64,000 nucleotides of DNA from Imbricaverruca yamaguchii (GCA_034440575.1 JAOTOL010001500.1:296001-360000); one strand, 5' to 3'. Positions 24,003 to 37,562 are shown, numbered from the stretch's first letter. Notes: generated from the sequence alone by a model not told the origin. Made by a program: numbers and translations.

Positions 24003-24780
24003 TGCAGAAAGACTTAGACGAGCTTGTGAAGTGGTCCGAAAAATGGCAAATGAAATTTAATTTTGATAAGTGCAAAATCATGCATGTAGGTAGGTAGCAT
24101 ATCAAGGCTCCATACTTGATGAGTGGGCAAGTACTATCTGTGACTCAGCAGGAGAAGGACTTAGGTGTTATTTTGAACACAAAATTGGGGGCATCAGAAC
24201 AGACCAAAGAAGCCAGGAAGAAGGCACTAAGAATGCTTGGGGCAATACATAGGAATGTATCATACAAAAGTGAGGAAGTCATCAGGAAGCTTCATTGTGC
24301 ATATGTCAGGCCACATCTGGAATATTGTGTCCAAGCTTGGTCCCCTGGTTATGAAAAAGATTGTTGGCTTTTAGAGAGAGTACAAAAGAAGGCAACAAAA
24401 GGGTGAATGGTATGGGCAACCTGGCATATGAGGAAAGATTGAAGAAATTTAATATGTTTTCACTTAGATATAGAAGGCTGAGAGGAGATCTCATCAAGGT
24501 CTTTCAATTTGTACATGGTCAGGAACAGGGTTATCTCAGGGAACTGCTTGAATTTAACAGAAATGATGGAATTAGAGGTCATCAATTCAAAATTAAAGTT
24601 AATCACAGCAGGACAAGGTTAAGACAGTCCTTCTTCACCAACAGGGTAGTAGAACACTGGAACCAGCTGCCAGAAACCATTGTCAGTAGCAACACACTGG
24701 ACATCTTTAAGAACAGCATAGACAATCATTACAAGAATAGTTGGCTTGTTTTTCTGTATTCCAGGGAGTATTGCCAGGGA
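24003..24780 (+). pseudogene. CR1-like LINE, RT thumb to C-terminus
   Basis: Longest of the CR1-like copies. It starts within the region just after the RT catalytic core (LQKDLDELVKWSEKWQMKFN), continues QQEKDLGVILNTKL and VRPHLEYCVQAWSPG, then after a frame change near 24405 reads LAYEERLKKFNMFSLRYRRL and VVEHWNQLPETIVSSNTLD. The last part is closely similar to 6905-7283. The catalytic core is missing (5' truncated) and one early stop plus a frameshift are present. It lies about 180 bp after the hAT-like element. Sequence from 24790 to 25210 holds no recognised gene. Confidence 0.82.
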
Positions 24781-25215
24781 GTATTCTGTATTTTCTGTAT
24801 TGCCGCACTCATTCACCACTCATCAATTATAAAGAACCGTGATCAATTCCCTATTTCACTCTTCGACGCACATCGTCGCGTTTAAAATGGAAACGGACGG
24901 ATTTGAAAGCGAGGGAATGCGCGTAGAAGAATGATATTCTTCTAGATTCTTTCCAACGATTGTAGTGAAATTAAAAATATTATCGTACATCCTACATGAA
25001 AAAAAGGATTCAAATTGAAATTGTTTTTAAAAAATCAACTAATGTTATAAATTATTCATTACTTAACGTAGGTCTAGTGTTGTTTTAGTACCCGTGGTCT
25101 AGTCGCTTGCCTCCAAAGCCGCTGAGTATACCATAGTTGGGTACTTCCGTACCGCTGCCATCGAGCATAAAGTGGTTCCGGGACGAGGACAACCACCGGC
25201 GACCAGAAGGGACAG

Positions 25216-25635
25216 CGTATCATAACCTCCACAGTTCATAACCTCCACAGGTCACAACCTCCACAAATTCAACACATCGCAGCGGTCGTAACCTCCACAG
25301 GTCATAGCCTCCACAGGTCACAACCTCCACAAGTCCGCAGCGGTCATAACCTCCACAGGTCGTAACCTCCACAAGTCTGCAGCTGTCATAACATCCACAG
25401 GTCGTAACCTCCACAACTCCGAAGCGGTCATAACCTCCACAGGTCATAACCTCCACAGGTCGTAATCCCCACAGGTTGCAACCTCCACAAGTACGAAGCG
25501 GTCATAACCTCCACAACTCAGCAGCGGTCGTAACCTCCACAGGTTGCAACCTCCACAGATTCAATAACTTTTTTAATTTTCTAGAAGCATCACTTCAGAT
25601 AGCTATCGCTAGGTAGCAGCACGGTCTACGTATTA
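25216..25635 (-). mobile_element. 420-bp repeat-bearing element, copy 1 (inverted)
   Basis: Near-identical reverse complement of 34929-35348. It consists of a tandem array of a 16-bp unit (ACCTCCACAGGTCATA and variants, with longer AAGTCCGCAGCGGTC spacers) from about 25220 to 25560, then a unique tail of about 70 bp (TAGAAGCATCACTTCAG ... GCAGCACGGTCTA). Similarity to the other copy stops abruptly on both sides, as expected of a transposed unit. ATACG or a close variant borders both ends (CGTAT at 25216 and 25629 here), a possible 5-bp target duplication. I see no transposase and cannot name the class. Confidence 0.7.
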
Positions 25636-25639
25636 CACT

Positions 25640-27385
25640 AATGAGATTGAATGCTGAATCATAGGTGGCAATATTTATCGCCAGATGCCAGGATGATACA
25701 ATTGAGTACGTGCTCTTTGCGTGCAGCTTCCCTATTGTTCGAGAGCTCGGTAGCCCGCGCGTCGATGCGTGGGAAAGTATTGCGTTGCGCAGTGGCGGAT
25801 GATCATATAACATTCACACGATTTTCGCCTGCAATGCGTCGACTCGTGGGAAAAAATGCGACACGTAGTGGCGGATGATGGCAAGACATTTGCATGCTAT
25901 CCGTCTGCAATATGCCATGCAATGACCAGGCCATGAAATGCAATGATGCCTTTTCATGGCCTGGTCAGGCGTAGGAACGTCCCAAAAAGTGAGTGGGCCA
26001 GGGTGAACAGCAGGGACGCATCAAGAAATTTCGCAAAGTACCATGGTTGAGCACTTTTGGGTTGATAACCAGATTATTTTAATTGTAAACACACAACTTT
26101 TGCCACTAAATTGGGGGCCGCTAAAGGGATGGGGCAGGCCCCAGGACGCGCTTATGGCTAACAACAAGATGCGATGCTGAAAAGGACTACCATTACAGTA
26201 TAAGTACGTTCAAATTCACAATTCTCGCTGGACTCTGAACTCTTTTCACGACTAATGGATGCATTTGTAATACTCGGTTTACCTTCTTGATGCGAGTGAA
26301 ACCATTAGTATAGTACTGTTCAAACAAAATTTCTTCAATTTCCGCTATGTGCGTATGTGTGGGGTGAGTGCAAGCTCATTACAGCGTCACTAATGGCTAC
26401 GTGGTGTGCCCTAGTTTCCAAGATATAGTACCAAATGTCCGTGAGACGTCATCCGTTGTTCACCGATGTTGATGGGGAGAAATAATAGAACGCCAGTGCA
26501 AATTATCCCGTAAACGAACATTTTGAAATGGCCAAAAGCTGCAGGGTGTCATTATGAGTTCACCGATCTATGTTTTTGCACAATTCAGATTGTTGTTCAT
26601 TGAGTTGAGCTTTTACCCTTAGACATTCTTCACACATTCATATTTTCATGGCAAGTTACTTGATGGTGAAGGTGAGAAAGGGTTTGATTTGATTAAGATT
26701 GCCAGATATAGCCATACTTAGTACTTATTGGCCCACAGGCGCTTCTAAGGCAGTATTCACCTTACAAGTTTGCACTGGCTGCTAGTAAGAACGAAACCTA
26801 CTTGCTGGCCGTTGAAGAAATAATTATCATGATTATTGTTGGAGGGGATGAGAAAAGGAAAGACGGGTGATCGCTGGTTGAAGATGCTTTGATCCGGTTC
26901 GTGGGAGGCCATGATTGGCAAGCTGACAGAATGGGAAAAATAAAAACGCTATAAATAATAACACATGGTATTGTGTTCGTCCTCCGGGCCTCAACATTCA
27001 CCTCAAACATTTGTGTAGTGCACGTCGTGCATTTTATAATATTTGCCACTTGGAAGGAAATGCTACAACTGCATCACGTGACACCCGGCTGAAACGGAAT
27101 GAAAGCGCATATATTGAGGGCCAACAAAGCAGTGCAAAATAGCTGATAGGTGACAACACACGACACTTCATAAAGTCATAACGTATTCAGACTTAGGGCC
27201 GCAAGGGCCCATCCTGAATTCACTTCGGTGACTAGCTCTCTCCTTCCCACGTTTTCTAGTGGCTAAGAAATCCGGATAACCGCTTAGCTTTGAGGTACCT
27301 CATTTCTGATTAAATAACAACGCTTCCAGATTGGGTACGGAACTGAGACTCCAGCTAGGTGTTCTTTTTAACCTTTCCGATTTCC
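25640..27385. other. No recognisable gene
   Basis: Two similar short stretches near 25740-25880 (GTGGCGGATGAT and CGTCGA-TCGTGGGAAA words twice) suggest a small local duplication. Otherwise no supported feature. Confidence 0.35.
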
Positions 27386-27389
27386 TTTT

Positions 27390-28880
27390 GTCTTCGGATG
27401 TGTTTTAAGGCACCAGCAATTTTTTTCCTTGGGGTTCTGGACGTGTTTGCGATACCGGCTTTTTAAACAAAAGTAAAGTTTTGTTACTTATTTTTGTGCA
27501 CCGACGATAATTTGTAAGCATCGATGGGTTTTCGCAGACCCCGCAGTGTTCATTTAGTTCACTGTCTTTTCGTTCCTGTTCTAAGACCGTGCCGATTCTT
27601 TAGGGACATAGCCTGCTTTTGAGGCCCCATGCTGTATCAAACCCCGCTGTGCTTTGAGGGACTGTTGTGTCTTTATTTTTAGCTCCGGTGTGTATACTTA
27701 GAGTAGCAGCATGTCTTAAGGCAATGACGCTTTTTTCCAGACTCGGAAAGCTTTGAAGCGCTCGGTGCATTTCCGTCCTCCAGTTATGCTCTTTGAGTCC
27801 CGCTGTGTTTTTTCTGATATTTGTGGGACTTCAGCACGATATTAGGGGCCCGGTATAATTTCTTTGGATCCGGTCTCGACGTTTCTGGCCCAGTCGCGTG
27901 GTTCCGGGAGAATCCGACGCCAGTTTTCTGGGGTTGACAGTTTTTGGTGACTTTTTCTGAATTATGTAAAGTCCCAGCCAAGGCCTTATTTTTCGGGCCC
28001 CCGGCGACATTTCTGTATTTTTATGTCCCGCCGGGATTTGTCGAGCTCCGGAATGTTTTTCGGTGCCGTATGCGATTTGTTAAGGCATCTCGTAGTATGT
28101 TTGGACTAAGGGGTTATTTTTCTGGCCGGAACATTTATTTTTCGGAACCTCCCTGTATTTTGTATGGTTCTGGCTTGATTATTGTCGGGTTGCGTTGCGA
28201 CTTTGGGACCACGCTGTGCTTATTTGGGGACATCAACGCCAATTTTTGTGAGCCCCGAGGGAATTGTTGATGCCTCGACCAGAACTTACGCGACTACCGA
28301 CGGAAATTTTGGGTCCCATGCGCGACATTTGGGGGTGGGGGTGTTGGCGCCAGTTCACAGGTCGCGTTGTGCTAATCTGACCCCAGGCCCAGACTAATTT
28401 TAGCGTTCCCCGGCGCAAATTTTAGAGCCCGAAGCAAGTTTTTTCTTGTCCGCTGTATTTATTTAAAACCCCTAATTATGGGGGCCCCGACGCGAATGTA
28501 TCTTGCCCTAGAACCTTGTTTGTGGACCCCGGCGCGATTCTTGGGTTCTTCGGAGCCCGCCTTGCTAGGACGGAGGGAGATTTTCCTCTTTAGCATGCCA
28601 CTGCGGCTGCTCAACGAGTTTTTTTTTCCAGCGGATGGCACCATTCAGAGTAGAAAGGCCCTCAGGATAATTTTCTTTCGTGACCGCTTCTGAATTGTCC
28701 GGTGCTCGGGTGAACTCGATAGACTCCCTTTGCGATTTATTGGGGTCGACTTCTATTTTTGTAAGCCTCCTGCGCGGTATTTGTGAGCCCCGGTGCGATT
28801 CTTCGGGCTCCTGGCGCATCTTTTCCGTGCTCCAACGCACTTCCTTCCGGGGCCCGACACCTGTTTGGGGTCTTTGACGC
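27390..28880 (-). repeat. Degenerate repeat of about 21 bp, block 2 (reverse orientation)
   Basis: Same repeat type as 21120-22310 read on the minus strand; on the plus strand units look like GAGCCCCGGTGCGATTCTT and GGGGCCCCGACGCGAATG. Best preserved at 28480-28880, more decayed toward 27400. Open frames of up to about 110 codons here are by-products of the periodicity. Confidence 0.6.
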
Positions 28881-29388
28881 AATTTGTGTGGCATTCGCGC
28901 ACTTGAAGTTGATGTAGTAAGGTGTAGACTTCATTATTGTATCTATGCTACCATAATACATTATGGAAATCAGTATATTATGGGCTACACCCAAGGTTAG
29001 TCATACTTAGTAGCGTGCCGTCTATTGGCTTCGGGGTGATATAATGAGGAGATGTGTTGAGGTTCGCATGATGTTTCATAGTTCGTTCGATGGTACCTCT
29101 GGGTGACCGTGCTCAAATGAAGTCGGCTCATTTACGTCCGATGGCATCGCTAGGTCGTCACTCTGACCTTAGATGATCCCTCTATAACCTACCATTTCAG
29201 ATGCCCGCTCTTATATTTTAGACAGTCCCTAGTCACGATGCTGCCCCGAATAGCAAGATTGAATCACTGAATGAAATAGTGCATGGTATGAAATTAACTT
29301 TTTAAGAATTGCATTCTATTTTAGCCAGGCGCAGACCCAGAAATTGTCACACCGCGGCCATGTCCGAAGGACACCACTTCGAAAATGC

Positions 29389-29770
<382 letters not shown>

Positions 29771-29808
29771 GGAATATATGGATGCAGATATCAGTGTATG
29801 TATGCATA

Positions 29809-29813
<5 letters not shown>

Positions 29814-29862
<49 letters not shown>
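29814..29862. repeat. (TA)n microsatellite
   Basis: About 24 TA units, directly readable, following the GA-rich tract. Confidence 0.95.
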
Positions 29863-29863
<1 letters not shown>

Positions 29864-30117
29864 GTAGATGAAGACATGGACCTGTATTTAGATATAGATA
29901 TATAGGTTAGGTATATGCCGCGCCTTCAGTTGTTCTTGTGCCTTGTGTTCGCCGACGTTAAATTCACGATAGTTTTGCAGGATTCGCAAGCGTTTGTTTC
30001 AGCGCTGGACGCCCGGCAGCCGTCCCAGAGACTTGTGTTTCGCGACGTGACCCCTCGCCGAAGAGCGGATAGCTAGTGATCATAGTGACTTCTAGTGATC
30101 AAGCCACCTCCTGCCAC

Positions 30118-30208
30118 AAACACACAAATGCACATACACACAAATATACTCATACACATACATACACACATACACACACACATACACACACACATTCACA
30201 CTCACGCT
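30118..30208. repeat. CA-rich low-complexity tract
   Basis: Irregular CACACA and CATACA words. From 30210 to 31300 I recognise no gene; overlapping frames near 30700-30975 lack any motif. Confidence 0.9.
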
Positions 30209-31303
30209 GCATATTACTAGGTGCCGAGCTCGGCTGTGGCTCAGTCACCTATTGGTTCGTTAACAGCAGAGCTGGGGCACGGCTGTCATCTAGTCTGTTG
30301 CGACGGCACAAAATATGGCTGCTTATCCACTGGTTCTCTAGATCTACCAGGAGACATAAATATGTCAGAGCGTCCCTCCTCGACCCTCCACAATATTCAT
30401 GACCACCTAGTGTTTTTTCTTCAGTAATACCTTCACAAATGACACATCTCTATGATTGTTGATTGTGGAAGAGAACACCAGAGGTAATTGTGAGCTGATA
30501 TGGAGTACTCTCATTTACTTTGTACCGATTCAGTGCTCCATTAGAAATTGCAAGATCGCCATTAGTTAGCCGTTTCTAGATCAGCTCTGCTTTAGACGCA
30601 GGCTGGCCGTTCAGATCGCGGCCAGCTCGCCTCTTCGGGGAAAGCCGAGCCGGGCTGCGACGTCGAGCGCCCGGCCACGCAGGCTAGGAATCGGACGACT
30701 GCAGTGGCGGACACAGTTGTTGAACTATTCATCATTTTGTCAACATGTACAGTATCTTCAGATCTGTATGCTGTTACGCTGTTGGCGCATCAGCTTTTCC
30801 CTGTCAGTCATGTGGAGGTATCCTTGGAGATCAAGCTGAAGACGCCACTGGCAACGTGCACATGTCACTGGATACGGCGAGGGTGAGGCACTATATCTTG
30901 CGGTCGTCGGGGGGGGGAGGGGTAGTTGATGCGTGGTCTTCCCACGCAGGCTTGGGACTGGGTGCTGAGAACTGACACCAGCGGACGGTCTGGCTTATTC
31001 AATGGCCGACGTGGTTGACTGGTTTAAGGTCGATACACATATGCATAGTGCAAGGTGTTGAACGATATGTCAAATGTATGGCTTTTTAACCTTGAAATCA
31101 TACTGCTCGCATGCAGCATGCAGATAGGAGAACATGTAAGCCAATTAATCAAATCAGTTACTCAGTTTGCATGGGCCGCGGTAATTCGAATTTCTACCTT
31201 AAACAGCGCAGCGTCGCATTTGTTGTCCCATGAAAACGTTTGTTGTACGTTAGTAACTTCGAATTCAGCGCGGGCTGAAATCCTGCCCTCCCCAGAAGGA
31301 TTT

Positions 31304-31316
31304 TAGCAATGGGAAC
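31304..31316. repeat. SINE target-site duplication, left
   Basis: TAGCAATGGGAAC, identical to 31483-31495, flanking the tRNA-derived element. Confidence 0.85.
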
Positions 31317-31482
31317 ACGGGGACGAGTAGCTTAGGGGTAAGTTGCTCGTCTCACAATCGAAAGGTTGTGGGTTCGAGTCCCACCTGTCGCTACTATTCG
31401 CCCGCGACCAATCGGCGTGAGAGATTGGCGACGCTACATGACTCAACGGTCGATGTGTCGTATAAACCAATGACCAACCGAC
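31317..31482 (+). mobile_element. tRNA-derived SINE with 13-bp target-site duplications
   Basis: 166-bp insertion bounded by exact 13-bp repeats TAGCAATGGGAAC. Its first 75 bp resemble a tRNA: an A box, CTCGTCTCACAATCG in the anticodon-arm position (closest to tRNA-Val with CAC), and a perfect T arm GTGGG-TTCGAGT-CCCAC. The acceptor and anticodon stems do not pair well, so it is not a working tRNA. The remaining body of about 90 bp ends CCAATGACCAACCGAC without a poly(A) tail. Such elements are transcribed by RNA polymerase III and copied by a partner LINE's enzyme; which LINE is not evident. Confidence 0.8.
31327..31381 (+). promoter_or_regulatory. Internal RNA polymerase III promoter (A and B boxes)
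   Basis: A box GTAGCTTAGGGGT at 31327-31339 and B box GGTTCGAGTCC at 31371-31381, the latter an exact match to the consensus GGTTCGANTCC. Confidence 0.8.
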
Positions 31483-31495
31483 TAGCAATGGGAAC
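31483..31495. repeat. SINE target-site duplication, right
   Basis: Second copy of TAGCAATGGGAAC. From 31496 to 33200 I see no recognised gene. Confidence 0.85.
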
Positions 31496-33204
31496 GGATT
31501 TAGTTTAGGTTCACGGTGAAAACAGAAACGTGACTAATATCCATGTCGCGTTAGACAAAAACAAAGTATTTTAATCTACTTCCATGTGGGCAATTAAAAT
31601 TCTTCGAGGGAAGGTGAAGTTCAAGTGATGCTGAGGCTGGTGCAATATCACCAATTATTTCGTGCTACCGTCGGCAACAGGCATAGCGATGCACACGTTA
31701 GTTCGTATTGAGAGCGTAATTCGAAGTTGTTCGAGCATGACAATTTGAATGGTTCCCCACAGTCAGAAAAACTAGAACAATTAGGTACATTTAAACATTG
31801 AATTCCATCTTATTAACCACAAATATAGCAAGAATGAACGCATTCAAGCTGTAGTGATCGCTTAGGATGTAATATGGTATCAGTACTACTTATTGTATTT
31901 TTAAGTTTAATGAGGTGAAAGATATCATCATTGTAGATACTGTGATGCCAGTATGGGAAACTGCCTCTCCATCTTGAAAGTTGGGATGGCAGGGGCCCAT
32001 CAACTTCCAAATACATGCTTTATTTTTACAGTTGGTAAAAATGTTTCAAACGTACCCGATGTTTACAACAAAGCGGCCGAAGTCTGGCTAATTTATTGGA
32101 TTTGTGGGCGTACTTTGGTATAACATCTACTGTGCTTATCTGGTGCTTAAAATAACCCATCACTTGGGGGGGTAGCGAGGAGATTGCTGCACCTACGCCG
32201 AGCCTAAGCCTGGTGTCATCACGATATTTTGTTTTCGTGGCGTCCTCTGGGCTTTCCACCAAAGAGGAAATCCTGACGCAACTATCAGTTCTTCAACTTA
32301 CCCCGCAATAGGGTTAAATTGTTGCTGATGATGGGTTAGGTTGATATAATGTAGGTTAAGTAAACTATGTTATGAATATAGATGGTACTAGTTTGCTCAT
32401 TTTCAAAGGTTCATATTTCACGCTTACAGTAACAATACTGGTGTGAGTCTTGACTGACCATAGCTAATGGTTTATGCCATTTATGGAATGCTCAAAGGTT
32501 CATTCCGTAGATACCTTGATACAGTTTTAGCAGACGCCTTAATAAAAGTAGGCAATTGTATGGTTATTTTGTTCAATTTCCAATCCATAAAACGTTGAAA
32601 CAGGGTGTATGTTAAGCACGAATTTAAACTCATTTGACAGTCGCAAAGTTGAGAGAACATGGTAATGAGCTGACACTTAAAAAGTTAGCAAGTGGGCGAC
32701 AGATTAGAAATTAAGGGCAAAGCAAAAGCACTTTCGGTCCAAAAATGTGTCACATCTTTACCATTCTGTAGTCTCGGGTCAAAAGTACTTGGGCTTGATT
32801 TTTCCGTGAGAAGAGGGTGTCAGTAGTAACATGTGCAACAGTAGCCATGGCAACCGGCTTCATGCTTTTTGATAAAATGCTGTTGTATCAACCATCCCGT
32901 GTATCAACTAGACCCGGTCTCCATACTCCTATTTTTTCACGGCTATTTAATGTGTTTGCATGGCAACCTCGCAAGCTGTCACCTGGACTGTGCCATTTGG
33001 ATCCTCTGACATCAGTGCTTACACAATCATAGGCGTCATATTTGCTCCCAAAACCCTGCAGAAAGAACATTGCAAAATGTTGTGATAAAAGATAAAACCG
33101 GCTGGGTGTAGGGCTGGGTGTTACGGAGGCTGGGACGGTATCTTGTAGTTAGATTGAGTGAGCCATTCATCTCAAAACAAAGGCGCTGGGTATAACTCTA
33201 AAAA

Positions 33205-33510
33205 ATATCGCTAGACACCACAACGGCGATAGTGCTCAAACAAACCTTGCTGGGCTCCATACCAATCGCGCCGCGGCCTAAGAAAATCGTATCAGAGTCC
33301 ACAAAATCGTTGGACTCCATCCTCCCGGGGAAAAAAATAGAGATAGATCTTGAAAAAGTGCACCGTGGCCTCAAGGCTTCCACATGGTTCCGGAATGGTT
33401 CGGTTTATATAAAAAACAAGGGACCCTCAAAATATCTAGTAGAGTTTAACAAAATTGCATTGAGGCTTACAAATCGATGCACCTGACCAAAAATCGCGCC
33501 GACTGAGGGC
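33205..33510 (+). repeat. Degenerate repeat of about 21 bp, block 3
   Basis: Short block in plus orientation with units such as GGGCTCCATACCAATCGCGC, CCTAAGAAAATCGTATCAG and GACCAAAAATCGCGCC. Same style as blocks 1, 2 and 4. Confidence 0.5.
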
Positions 33511-33514
33511 TTAA

Positions 33515-34928
33515 GGCTCAGGGCCTTCCAATGTCGGTTTCATTGCTGAACGTAACATCTGCTGGTGTGCGTCTACCAACGCAAACATGACCCGTGTTCA
33601 ACTGAGGAACTAGGAGTCATTGAAATAAAGTTTAGGGCAGATCACTTTAGGTTTCATAGACGTTTGTATACTACGTTCTTGTCGATTAGCAGTCGTGTGG
33701 TGCATATTTTAGGAAAGGGATGACACTTATTATCACCCCGCGAGGTACTACCCCCTCGCCCTCAATCGTTTGGGACCGTACATTCAAAAGTTACATTGTT
33801 TCACTACATTACCGACGTTTTGTGCTTCAGACTTTATCACCATATATCAGCAGTTGAGTATCAAATCCGAAACGTTGTTCATTTCTTGAAATAATAGTCA
33901 TTCATTTTAAGAACCTTTTCATGGCTATGAAGACATTGCAAGTTGTATTTTCCTCCCACATGTGCTTAGATTGTACTCCGCTACGAATGCAAGTGTTTAC
34001 ACGCTTTTGGTGCCTCACAATTTGATTCCTTATCTATGATGACATTTCGTTTGTACTTCCCCCCTTCGGAATCAGGGATTAACTATTGGTGTGCTGCATG
34101 GGTGTAACGATTGAGGGGGCTGGAGAGGGGACATGTCCCCCAATTTCTGAGAAGTGACGATTTGTCCCCCTCAATTTTGTCGTGTCCCCCAGCCTCATCT
34201 ACCTGAGTATCATCTCTGCAAAATTCTACTTAGTCATTTATGAAGTGAAAATATGTATGTCAGAGAATCACCAACAATACTAAAAGCCGATCTAGGCAAT
34301 CAACGAGCTTAACAGGCTATCTGTAGTCACGAAATATCCGAATGATAAATCAGCAAAGGTTTTTTGCTTCCAGCCAATTCTTGAAGAACATGAACCTTGA
34401 CCATCTTCTGTTTTCACTTTGGTGGAAAATTGTGCTCTGCTAGGCAACAAATTTGCATTATCGCAGGACTTTATACGTCTAATCACCCACTTACGCTTCC
34501 ATAACTTTTCATCAGCGACACCGTGACTGGTTCGCGACGCGAACCGTCTACTTTCGCGCCACAGACGCTGCGCTTTCTCCGTTCCTTCCCCAGACAGCTG
34601 ATCAATGACGTCACCAGGGTATGACTAGTCGGCATATTCAGGGCGGACAATGCAAATATTGCGCGAGAATCACAATGTATTCAACATTCTAGGTAGGTAT
34701 GAAATCTGATACAAACAGGTCCGAGCAGGGTGTACGCACTCTGCATCCGCCACTGCGCCGCATATCAGCTTCCCACGGGGCGACGGCCGGTTCCCGACGT
34801 CTGAAAAGTTAACAGTGCGCGCACACAGAAAAAGCGTTTTCAACGACACATCCTGCCATCTAGTGAGAAATATTGTTATCTATACTTGAACGTTGAATCG
34901 CATGACATTCATTCAATATCCGTTGCTA
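33515..34928. other. No recognisable gene
   Basis: Near 34110-34200 there are inverted GGGGACATGTCCCCC and GTCCCCCTCAATTTTG words like ends of a DNA element, but no complete element or target duplication could be defined. Confidence 0.35.
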
Positions 34929-35348
34929 TAATACCTAGACCGTGCTGCTACCTAGCGATAGCTATCTGAAGTGATGCTTCTATAAAATTAAAAAAGTTCT
35001 TGAATCTGTGGAGGTTGCAACCTGTGGAGGTTACGACCGCTGCTGAGTTGTGGAGGTTATGACCGTTTCGTACTTGTGGAGGTTGCAACCTGTGGGGATT
35101 ACGACCTGTGGAGGTTATGACCTGTGGAGGTTATGACCGCTTCGGAGTTGTGGAGGTTACGACCTGTGGATGTTATGACCGCTGCAGACTTGTGGAGGTT
35201 ACGACCTGTGCAGGTTATGACCGCTGCGGACTTGTGGAGGTTGTGACCTGTGGAGGTTATGACCTGTGGAGGTTACGACCGCTGCGATGTGTTGAGTTTG
35301 TGGAGGTTGTGACCTGTGGAGGTTACGACCTGTGGAGGTTATGATACG
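34929..35348 (+). mobile_element. 420-bp repeat-bearing element, copy 2
   Basis: Plus-orientation copy of the element at 25216-25635, same length. It starts with the unique tail (CTAGACCGTGCTGCTACC ... GAAGTGATGCTTCTA) and continues with 16-bp units TGTGGAGGTTATGACC, several extended by GCTGCGGACT or CTTCGGAGT. Similarity ends at ATGATACG (35348). The two copies face each other about 9.3 kb apart. Confidence 0.7.
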
Positions 35349-35664
35349 TCTCCGTCTGAACGATGGAATGGTTGTCTCGACGATACTTTGTTGCCGTTGA
35401 GTCATTTTTTTTGCCGCTGAGCGTACTAGATGAAACCCAAAAGCGTACGCTGGGAATGAAGAAATGGTAGCGTGGCGGTGGGTGGTAGAGGTCTGCACGG
35501 TGTGACATTTCTAGAGGTCTGCACGGAGAGACATTTCCAGTCCCGGTCCAATCCGATTCGTTTCAATCCTGCGTACCTTGACACGGATATCGTGACGTAG
35601 TCAATTTTATGTATAGTAGGTACCATTTATATGATTTCACATATAATATTTCTAATGATATGGA

Positions 35665-36665
35665 AATGTGGTCGCCAAAAGTCCCCGTTCGTGGTTGTCG
35701 TCCACGACGACAGAACGATACGATTTTTTAGCCCTGCCGGGAACTCCCTGTGAGCCCCCCTCCCCCTCCAAAAAATACCGTCGTCAAGACCGACCTTGTG
35801 TCGAGGCATCAAAACCTCCTGTCGAGACTCACATGAATTGTTGTGGAGGGCCCCAAATAAGCACAGCATGGCCCCGAAAATCGCATCTTGGCCCGAAAAC
35901 GATGAAGCTGGAGCACTCCAAAGTAATAAGGGATCCACAAAATATAAATGTCTGAGCCAGGAAAATCATCCTGGAGCCCCAAAGCACCAGATGCCTTCGA
36001 AAATCGCCCAGGGCCCGGAAACAAATTTACCGGAGCACAAAAATTCGCGGTAGAACACAACAAATATTGCGCCGGAAGTAAGAAAAATAAGGTAGAGATT
36101 CGGACATAAAAAATAATGAGAGGTTGCCAAAAATCGCGTCGAGCGCACGACTCTGGCGTCGGGTCCCCAGAATCATGCGTCTGGGCCCGAAAAGTAGCAC
36201 TGGAGCCCAAAGTAGTGTGCGTCAGGAGCCCCACATAAACACAGCAGGACCCAAAGAGCACAATGAGGTCCAAAAGGCACCGAGCACTGCAAAGCGTACT
36301 GAGTCTCGTAAAGAGTGACAGGGTCCTTAAACATGAATTGCATCCCTGAATGCACACACTGGGAGCTTTAGAAATACACCGGAGGCCCTTGTAGCAAACG
36401 GGGACCATAAGACTGCATGAGGGCTTCAAAAACAGGCTCGGGATCGCAGAATGCGACATGTACCTAAAAAGAACAAAAAGGTCGAACACTAAATAAACAC
36501 GTCAAGATGTCCCAAAACGCGCCGGTACTTAGCAAAATTAACCGGTGCACAAGAAGCAACAAAGCCCGAACGATAGCCGAGGTCTCAAAAATGTGCCTGG
36601 CCCATAACAAAATTTGGCTGGAAGATGCCCCTAGGCGAAGAAAAGCGCTACGGGTCAAACAAATG
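35665..36665 (+). repeat. Degenerate repeat of about 21 bp, block 4
   Basis: Units such as GCCCCGAAAATCGCATCTTG, GAGCCAGGAAAATCATCCTG and CAGGGCCCGGAAACAAATTT at 20-22 bp steps, becoming poorer after 36250. Long minus-strand frames here (for example 226 codons at 35809-36489) arise from the repeat. Confidence 0.6.
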
Positions 36666-36669
36666 GACA

Positions 36670-37500
36670 TCTAGCCAGGGTCTCAGTTCGGTAGCCCATC
36701 TGGGAATAAATTAATCAAAAGAGATGAAGTGCCTAAAAGCTTGCGAGCATCCATATTTCTTACCTGCTAAACAATATGGGAGGAAGAGAACTAATCATCA
36801 ACTTGCAGTTATCGAGTTTTTTTCCGGCGAACCCCACGCACAGCATTCCATTCCGTAAAATATGGCGCAAAAATATTATGTGGTAGCAATTAGGAAATCG
36901 TAGGAGGCCTAGCAAAAACCGTAGAATCGCTCGAACTGTGTGGCAAATACGCCGAATGCGCAAGGCGGCAGTAAACGTTCATGAATGTTGGAGTGATGAC
37001 GACCGGACCTTGTCAACTGAACTGTCTGAAATTGGAAAATTTTGCATTGTAAGTGATTTGTTTAGGCGTAACTTCAGCAGCCTGAGGTGACTTATCAAGG
37101 GGTACCAAAAGAAAAACCATCGAGCAGGGCGGGAAAGTTAGGGTTAAAATTCGGTGGCTCAGAAACGATGGTGATAGATTGGACTCATCCGGCAGGACAA
37201 CTAAATTTGTAAATAATTATTTATTTTTTAAACTTGAAAGGGCCATTTCAAAAACGTATAATTCCGATGCCTTTAGCCCAAACATAGTGGAAGGTTCGAA
37301 ACACTCCAAATCTGCTTGCCAACTCACATGACACAAACCCTAGGTCGCCACTGGAGAGGGGGAATTTAAGGTTAGGTTCTCGCCGAAAGTTGCAATCTTC
37401 CGAAACAGGTGGGCGAGATCCGCCAATGACACCAAAGTATACTGAGTAGGTCCGAACAAGAAATCCCACCTTGTGAAAATTCCTTAGAGGAGAGGCCCTG
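36670..37500. other. No recognisable gene
   Basis: No supported frame, RNA or repeat beyond short AT-rich stretches. Confidence 0.4.
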
Positions 37501-37562
37501 CTCCCCGGCGGTAACGTCAGCCTGCACCTGGCTGTAAGGCGTTCATATGACGGTGTCCGGTG
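37501..37562. repeat. Single copy of the 71-bp repeat family
   Basis: CTCCCCGGCGGTAACGTC, CAGCCTGCACCTGGCTGT and GACGGTGTCCGGTG align with 20399-20460 in the same order and orientation. Confidence 0.7.

Noticed and set aside
35809..36489. 226-codon minus-strand frame
   Set aside because: Falls in a degenerate 21-bp repeat block; periodic content without a known domain.
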